Below, one piece after another: positions 57,509 to 64,000 of a DNA stretch of 64,000 nt (within the stretch, counting starts at the first letter, position 1; every line of letters begins with the position of its first letter). Source of the stretch: Cerioporus squamosus (Eukaryota; Basidiomycota; Agaricomycetes; Polyporales; Polyporaceae); assembly GCA_022592435.1 (NCBI GenBank), contig JABYQS010000019.1, forward strand, positions 1-64,000, given 5' to 3'. The notes below the pieces were generated by a model. That model made no database searches, had not been told where the DNA came from, and saw only the letters and a program-made list of their open reading frames with translations. The position numbers were made by a program, and so were the translations under genes.

Positions 57509-59258
57509 ATGCAAGGGAGCCTTAATGCGAAGGTGATCAGTAGCTATGCGACCTTGTGAGTACCCTCTCCCGCTGAGGATGTGAGCACCAGCGATAACTA
57601 GGTGCCCTACGGTTCAGCGTCCAAGGCCAATATTACAGCGTCGGTGCTAGGGGTGAGTCTGCATGTTTACAAGCATACTTCCTCTCATCTCTTTCCCGCT
57701 TCCTCATCAAATAGCCCTCTTTCTTTGGGATTATTTCGTCACCCTCGACCGGGAGGTTGAGTATGTATGGGGCCAGAAGCTCTCCGCGGCTTCTCTCCTC
57801 TTCATACTCAACCGGTATGTCAACCTCTTGATTACTGTCCTCGAGCTCATTGAGCAAGCCCCCTTTCAAACTCCGGAAGTGCGTAACTCTACTTAGTCGC
57901 ATTGCAAACAACTGACAACCTATCACAGAGGTGTTTTACACTGTGCCCCTATCTTGCGTCCTCTCTGACTAGTTTCCTCTTGTCTAGTTGCCCTCCGGTG
58001 ATACGCATCTTACAGTCCCTCTTGATCTTTGCGTCCTTCATCGTCGCCGGTGAGTGCCGTAATCATGCGCTCTAATCTCTGAACATTGCCGAACGCCTGA
58101 GTCAGTCTTCGTTACCCTCCGGGTCTACGCAACCTGGTCTCGAGACTGGCGTCCGGCACTTCCGATTCTTGCTCTGGCTTTACTAACACCAGCAGCAAAC
58201 ATGGTACGTCCCACTCTCTTACGTCCTTGCCTCGACTCCCGCAGCTGACGTCGCCCCCCTCCATATCTAGTACATAGACATCATCGGGACGCCCATCCCC
58301 GCTCCCCGACCATCAGTAGGCTGCGCCATCCGGACGAACATCGACCCTGGCGTATATAGCAAGTGAGTACAGCATGTAGATGAACGCCTGTTGCCGGAAG
58401 CTGCGTGTTGATCGCACTTTCAGGAGTAAGCAGTTGACTGACAATCATGTTTCGTGTTGGTGAGGCGTGCTCATGGCCAAATTAGTTGTCATCGCCGAGC
58501 GCGCAACGACAACAGCATACGACTTCTTGATACTGCTTTTCACGCTAATGAAGACTGCCAAGGTCCGGAAGGAGGCATTGTCTCTAGACGTACATCCGAG
58601 TTTAATGGTGCTACTCCTGCGAGACGGTGTGTTCTCTCTTTGTAGTTGGGATTACTGAACATCCTCCTGACGCACTGTCCCAGGCACCGTGTACTTCTTG
58701 TGAGTTCCGGCTTTGTCTATCGTTGTCATTCAAAATAACCCTCTCTTAGATTGCTACTAGTAATGAATATCGCGCAGATAATCGTTGCCGCAGAAGTTCT
58801 AGTACGTCAACCTTCCTTGCAACGACCTCTGTCACTATCTCTGACGATAGCAACTCCCAGGGCAACAACTTCATTGCATTCTTCATCTCTCCGTAAGCAC
58901 GATGCACCGTTTTCTTCTACGCCCCAAGCCGTCCTAACTGCGTTGCTTCTATAGACTCACATCGATCCTCATTACGCGCTTCCTGCTCAACCTTCGACAG
59001 CTCGCGCATTCGTCCGAGCGCACCGGGCGAATGGACACCACCGAATCCGCTGTCATCTCAACGGGGTTCCCCACTATGCACATTTCCGTGGATGTCCTGG
59101 GCAACATGGGAGCGCCACTCAGATCGGGATTCGACGGAGACACTACGGAAGAATCATTCGTGGAGAAGTTGCAGTACGGGGATGAGCCTCTCTTGGCGGG
59201 CCTTGTAAAGGTCGAAGACGTACGACAGGAAGAGGTGGAGATGGAGCGCTTCGTTTAG
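57509..59258 (+). CDS. DUF6533 domain membrane protein
   Basis: Member of a large agaricomycete family of multi-pass membrane proteins of unknown role. The start at 57509 gives MQGSLNAKVISSYATL, with an intron just after. The DUF6533 domain spans exons coding for LFLWDYFVTLDREVEYVWGQ and SAASLLFILNRYVNLLITVLE. Later exons encode CPPVIRILQSLLIFASFIVAG, VFVTLRVYATWSRDWRPAL, a CAI-type Cys block, a cytoplasmic segment (LLFTLMKTAKVRKEA), TVYFLLLLVMNIAQIIVAAEV, then TSVTISDDSNSQGNNFIAFF joined over an intron to LTSILITRFLLNLRQL. The tail is acidic and ends at 59258. About seven helices; about eight short introns. Function is unknown; a receptor-like role has been suggested only from topology. Confidence 0.88.
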
Positions 59259-59629
59259 GGTTCATGTATACTTGTATCTTGGGCCACATTTGCGTGCCTT
59301 GGTTCTTGGTCTATCGCACGTTGGGTGTTTGGATTGTGATGTACGCGACGCGCTCATGGACATATATTGGTCGTCGTAGTCACTTGCATTAGATGCGATT
59401 ATACAGTCACGTACAGGGTACACCGTCACGCAATATGGGTGGTGCCAGCGCACCGAGAATCGCCTCCGGATACCTTCCAGAAGGAGCGATGTGTATCCCG
59501 CCTCGTCGAGAGATGAAGTTTCCGTATACGGACGTCGTAAGCTCAAACCACATTATGTTGCACGCCATTCCCCATACCATAGCCAACAGCATCTACCGGA
59601 TAGAGAAACGATGTCGCGATGAGCGTAGC
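59259..59629. other. Short intergenic region between convergent genes
   Basis: Between the stop codons of the DUF6533 gene and the second MFS permease. Contains presumed 3' ends only. Confidence 0.5.
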
Positions 59630-62308
59630 TCACAACGAGAACCTCGCACGCAGCCACCGTCCCTTAATCTGCAGCACGGGAACGATTAAGACGAACAGGG
59701 CAGCAACGATTCCGGCCTCCGTGCCGAACGCCTGGAGCGCTCCATGTTGCATCACCCAGTCCACCTGGAAGTACGCGACGCCGAACCCGCCAAGGCTGCG
59801 AGCCAAGTTCAACAGAGCTGATATCTCCCCCTAAGAAGCATGTTCTCAGTTCCTCTCCGCGTCCATTTGTGTGCGACTAAGACCCACCTGATACCTGGGG
59901 AAGCAGTCGTTGCAATAGGCGTCTGAGCAGACGACGGGTTAGCGAGTCCACTGCGAGATAGGACACCTAAGTGCATACAGATGGCGGAGGTGTTGATCAT
60001 GACGGCGACCCCAGACAGTATCCAGCCGACCACCAGGACGGCGATGTGGAAGTGCGACTGGAACGCCGCACCCTGTAGGGCGAACCCCACGACATACAGC
60101 GCAACAGCAACGTAACAGGCCCTGGGCGGTGTAAGCTTAGCATCGCTCGAGATACAGAGGACAGCGAGGACGGCGACTAGTCCTCACCAGAGCCGGCATT
60201 CGGCCTCGAATACGCCCTTGTTCCGTTTGACGGCCACCTCCAGCATCCAGTCTAGCAGATATCGTCCGCAAATTTCTCCGATGATGACCGCGATCTGCGC
60301 GGGGTGAGTTAGCATCGTTATCCGTGCTTGCGATCTTGATAATGCCACGTACAATCGAGCTCGCATACGTCGCAGCTATCTGGATCTGCCCGTACCCGTA
60401 GCCGTGAGGAGGAGGGAGAGCGAGTATGACGTTGTTCGTGACCTATCGTTTCAATGCGGCGTGCTTAGACGACGCTCTGCTGGAAGGGCATGACTTACGT
60501 GGATTCCGATGCCAAAGCCGAACATGATGGCCTGCCCGATCGGGGCGCAGTCGCTCAGTATCATTGTAGGTCAGTTACGACAGCACGAAACGGAGACGTA
60601 CTTCGAACAGAAGCGCAGCTAGGAGGTGAGGTCTCCAACAGACTTCAAGAAAGGAGTACGATATCTCCCTCCAGGACGATCTGTATGGCGCCATTCGGAC
60701 CCCGGTAATGCCTATCAGCGTCGCTAGTCGGTAGCGTAGGGTGCGCGTTGGACGATGATGTTCTGCTGGGTTCGCGAGATGACGATCATACATCCTATGT
60801 CGGATAATCAGCTCAGTACTCTCCAAGGTCGGAGGCGGACGTACGTCTCCTCCATGAAGAATGCTATAAGCATCACTACGGCGAATCCGAAGAAGGTCCC
60901 TATCGCGTAAGACCACCGCCAACTGCCAAGAGTCAGTCTCACACATGCACACATATTTAGTTGGGAGTAAGGGACTCACTTTGCTCTTGCTACGAGGAAC
61001 CCAAGGAAGAACGGCGCAAGGTCGGGGGACAGGACAAACCCCATTGTCCAGATATTGAGCTGCAAGAATTGAGTTGTGCTGTAGATGCGACGGAGACGGG
61101 GTTCACGAACCTTGCGAGCTTGTAGGTGCAGTGGGTACATGTCGGTCACGATATAGAGACCCTGTACACTTTGTTCGTCAGGGTGTCGATGCCCCGACCT
61201 ATAAAGACCTTACAGAAACTTGACCGCAGGTCCTGCCAGAGACTCATTAGCCCGATGCGTGGAACCTTGTATGGACAACTTACGCGAAGAAACCGTTGAG
61301 ACAGCGCATGGCTGGATACCACCCATAGTCAGCACGCTGTGGGGGCTTCTGGCTACGCGACATACCCGCAGAAGTCGCCAGGTTCGGAGCAAGCGTGCAT
61401 CCCACCATAGTTAACACGGAAAGTACCTTCCCCGACGTGTGAAATGGTCAGCTAGATGAGCACGCTTTTCACCAAGGATCCAAGGTCACCTGCGACCAGA
61501 ATAGGATCGGTAGACGACCGTAGCGTCTGATAAGCATCACGAAGAACACCCCGCCCCAGCCTAGGAACCCCGTCAAGACCATATCCTCAAGGTGCGGGTT
61601 GCCAAGTTGGACGCACCTATTAGGAAGATGGCCCAGCTGCGTGGGCAACATGAGTCGATGCAGCCAAGTAACGTCGAAGGTAACGACGTTCACCTTGAGC
61701 CTAGTTGGTTGATCCTGTTCGCAGTAGTGTGAAATTGCTTTGCCATTGCGAAGGCGGAGGCGACGCCTGTCAGAAGGCAAGCGGTTGTTCGAAACACGAT
61801 GGGGAAGGACAAGGGAGAAGTACGAACCGATGGAAGAGTTGAAGTCGGGAGTGGTAGCCGCCAATGTTACGATCACAAGTTGGAGCATCTTGCGTCTGTT
61901 GGACCACTGCAGAGAGGTCCCAGATATATGGCTGACTGCAGGCAATTCGATATAGCACGTACGTTCTGTGGGTCCTCGAGCTCGTCTGTAGGCTGTGGCC
62001 AGAGGATCTTGGATCCGTCCGAAGAGAGCTTGAGGTGTCGAGCGACCTCCTCGCCAAATTCGGCTGGGGCAGCCCTAGGCGTCGATTAGTGGTAAAGCAG
62101 GGTAAAGCTCGGCCGCGAAACCGTAAGATACGAGCTAGGCTTACTTCGGATCCAGGACGAGCCTTCCAGCATTGTGGTCCTGGTACGCTAGCAAGAACTT
62201 GTACACTTGGTCGCGAGTGCCTGGAGCATCGACCTTCTCCTGCACATCTTGCTTGAGGTACTCGATCGCATCCTTCTCAACCGAGGGAGTATCTGTCCCG
62301 AGCACCAT
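59630..62308 (-). CDS. Second MFS transporter, allantoate permease family
   Basis: Related to the transporter at 35106-37614. The start at 62308 gives MVLGTDTPSVEKDAIEYLKQ, then DHNAGRLVLDPE, spliced at the same site as in the other copy. Next exons: AAPAEFGEEVARHLKLSSDGSK, ILWPQPTDELEDPQN; MLQLVIVTLAATTPDFNSS; VMLIRRYGRLPILFWSQ; AMRCLNGFF-type sequence around 61290; LNIWTMGFVLSPDLAPFFLGF-type around 61030; LTTLIGITGVRMAPYRSSW; FGFGIGIH near 60515; LLDWMLEVAVKRNKGVFEAECRLW; FALQGAAFQSHFHIAVLVVGW; and INLARSLGGFGVAYFQVDW. It ends in KGRWLRARFSL, without the extra 3' exon of the first copy. About twelve helices. Substrate unknown. Confidence 0.85.
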
Positions 62309-62452
62309 GACAGATGTTTGACTTTATGCGAACGAGGAGGCTGCGAAGCGTGGATTGGTCGTAGTGTGTCGTCAGAGTCGTCTGCAGCGACGATACCATA
62401 ACATTGAGATAAGTGGCGCTTTTTTCCCCTTGGGCTTGTCTCACGCTGTCCG

Positions 62453-63300
62453 TTATAAGGTTCGTGCGGGTCCAGGTCTGCACACGAGAAGACTCAGCTG
62501 AGCATAAATAAGCAGAGGGTGCATACTCACGCACCTGGATGACATGATACCAAGAAGGTACTGAGACATCATCAGTAGCGTCTGGACGTGAGAACACCTG
62601 AGGGCATACAATATACTGATTCCGAGCTGGCCTAAGTATTCCGACGCAATGTAGGTCGGAAGAGAAGACCGTCGGGGACCGTCGTCAGCTTGAATGCTCG
62701 TGTGCAATGGCTGTTGGACGGACTCCACTGCAGTCACTTCCACACCATGCGGTATGTACATAAGCTCCGCCTCCCAAGTCGTCGAGTCAAGAGGCATACG
62801 TCTGTCGTGCAACTTGCCGGAGCGAGTAGTTATCCTTGAAACTGTGTCCGACGCGTTGAACATTGATTTATTTTGGACCTGCGACCGACGGTCACTCACC
62901 GTCAACTCATAAACCCGGGGAGACGCGACTGAAAGCGGAGATCACAATGACCGACAGTACTTACTTGAGGAGAAGGCCACTCGCACCTCGCGAGCGCTGG
63001 CGGGTTGTGTGTGGCCAATGGGAAGTCGGACTCGTTTGAAGTAGCAATACCATTCTCTCTTCTTCTCCCTGTACGAGATCCTGGGTTTTGACATCTCCGA
63101 ATGGCTAGCAGTCCAATATCTGCGCAAGATTATTGCATTCGTTGCTGGTACAGGTGAAGCGTAAAAGAGCTTAAGGGGGTGGAGGCACTCCTTGCAGAGA
63201 CAACGGGAACAAGAAGTTCCGACAACATCCAAACGGTACGTCTTACAGCCGCCTCTGATCCGCAATACAGAGCTCACCCGTCAGAGTCCCATTCGTCCAC
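62453..63300 (-). pseudogene. Probable remnant of a fungal zinc-cluster transcription factor
   Basis: The open frame ending at 62453 contains YIASEYLGQLGISILYALRCSHVQTLLMMSQYLLGI (written here as two overlapping parts: EYLGQLGISILYAL and HVQTLLMMSQYLLG). The second part matches the core of the middle homology region of Zn(II)2Cys6 regulators (VQxLLLxSxYLxG). After the GTGCGT donor and GTGTGCAG acceptor the expected continuation (TWTRTNL...VRQAQ) is only reached out of frame, and the joined frame stops within ten codons. A cysteine cluster, CSRCLCKECLHP, lies upstream near 63180-63220 but lacks full C6 spacing. The gene is therefore probably truncated and frameshifted. It lies head-to-tail with the second MFS permease. 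Confidence 0.45.
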
Positions 63301-64000
63301 ATGTCCCAAACTTCAGTGGCTCCTCTCGCGCGTCGCGCACCGTCCTTGCGGAGCTAGGCAGATTGTCAGCAGCTTTGGAATACTGCACCGCAGCGCCGCT
63401 CTTCGAGTTCGTGCGCGCAGCACCATCCACAGTGGACCGAGCGAGTGAGTGCAAAGCATGTTGAACATGATGAGAGTCGTAGAGGGCCAGCCGGAAGGCT
63501 GTCGTCGTCGTCGAGCACGACGCTGTGCAAACTTTGCACAGAGCGCTTACCGGATCCGTCCTGCCGGATTTGGTAAGTGCCCTGCTTTCTACTTGAGAAG
63601 AGGCGGTCAGTCCGAGAGGACCACGGTTCACGAATACTTATGCCCCCTCTCGTGCGGCGTCGTGCTCTGTTTTTATAGTGATAAAGAACTCATTGGCCCC
63701 AGGCTGAGCATTCATAACGGCGTGGAAGAGGTCACCCAAGGAGGCTGGAGCATCTGGCAGGCAGTGCGATACGCCGTAACGCCGCTGAGCGTGTCAGTGC
63801 ATGCCGACATCGTCTCTTTCGGTGTCGATGATCAAAAAGGACCTTTCCAAAGTATTCGGGCTGTGCCCTCTGCAGTGGTCAAAGGGGAGGGAATCTTGAC
63901 CGCTACACCGTCGAGCGGATACTCAAGCTCAATGCTATGAAGTACACCTGAGGACTGGTTCACTGTGTGCCACGCGCGTTGGCTTACTGAGCTATGCGCA
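63301..64000. other. Window edge with possible partial exons
   Basis: On the plus strand, a stretch at about 63260-63450 (SRTVLAELGRLSAALEYCTA, FEFVRAAPSTVDRA) ends at a GTGAGTG donor, and 63541-63571 (ALTGSVLPDL) is bounded by a TTTGCACAG acceptor and a GTAAGT donor. They look like two consecutive exons of a gene whose family I do not recognise. A minus-strand frame near 63830-63940 (LEYPLDGVAVKIPSPLTTAE) is a competing possibility. The gene may extend beyond the window. Confidence 0.35.

Overview
The window is nuclear DNA of a filamentous basidiomycete, most likely an Agaricomycete and possibly a wood-decaying polypore. The evidence is short phase-variable introns of about 50-60 bp with GT-AG borders, GC-rich coding sequence, eukaryotic core genes (Sin1, DcpS, Sam50, mitochondrial uS8, class I histone deacetylase, DNMT1-type methyltransferase) and lineage-typical families such as DUF6533 membrane proteins and diverged F-box proteins. 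Nearly all genes are split, so most gene spans were assembled by joining exons by eye; outer limits are firmer than individual exon borders.

Layout. 0.5-8.4 kb, all minus strand: an extended SDR reductase, a large protein with an MLKL-like helical N-terminus and a kinase-like middle, a mitochondrial-type J protein and a secreted GH28 polygalacturonase. 9.5-16.8 kb: two long, divergent, mostly disordered proteins of unknown function that share a short promoter. 16.9-22.1 kb: DcpS, a secreted calcineurin-like phosphatase and a secreted two-part SGNH hydrolase. 22.8-34.6 kb: an F-box protein, mitochondrial ribosomal protein uS8, a DNMT1-like cytosine methyltransferase (RFD, two BAH domains, catalytic domain) and the TORC2 subunit Sin1/Avo1. 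35.1-42.7 kb: an allantoate-permease-type MFS transporter, a gene-poor 2.6 kb stretch and a MATE transporter. 43.1-53.7 kb: Sam50, an OPT transporter, a histone deacetylase and an F-box/LRR protein. 54.4-64 kb is more accessory: a small secreted peptide candidate, an unexplained two-strand open region, a 771 bp foldback element with a 6 bp target duplication, a DUF6533 membrane protein, a second MFS permease related to the first, a decayed zinc-cluster regulator and an unresolved edge.

The genes do not form one pathway. Housekeeping genes (mitochondrial import and translation, TORC2, mRNA decay, chromatin) are mixed with secreted hydrolases and nutrient transporters suited to a saprotroph. 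The most interesting points are the MLKL-like protein, the DNMT1-like enzyme whose catalytic cysteine codon is split by an intron, the foldback element, and the small cysteine-containing secreted peptide. I found no clear evidence of a wholly new multi-gene system.
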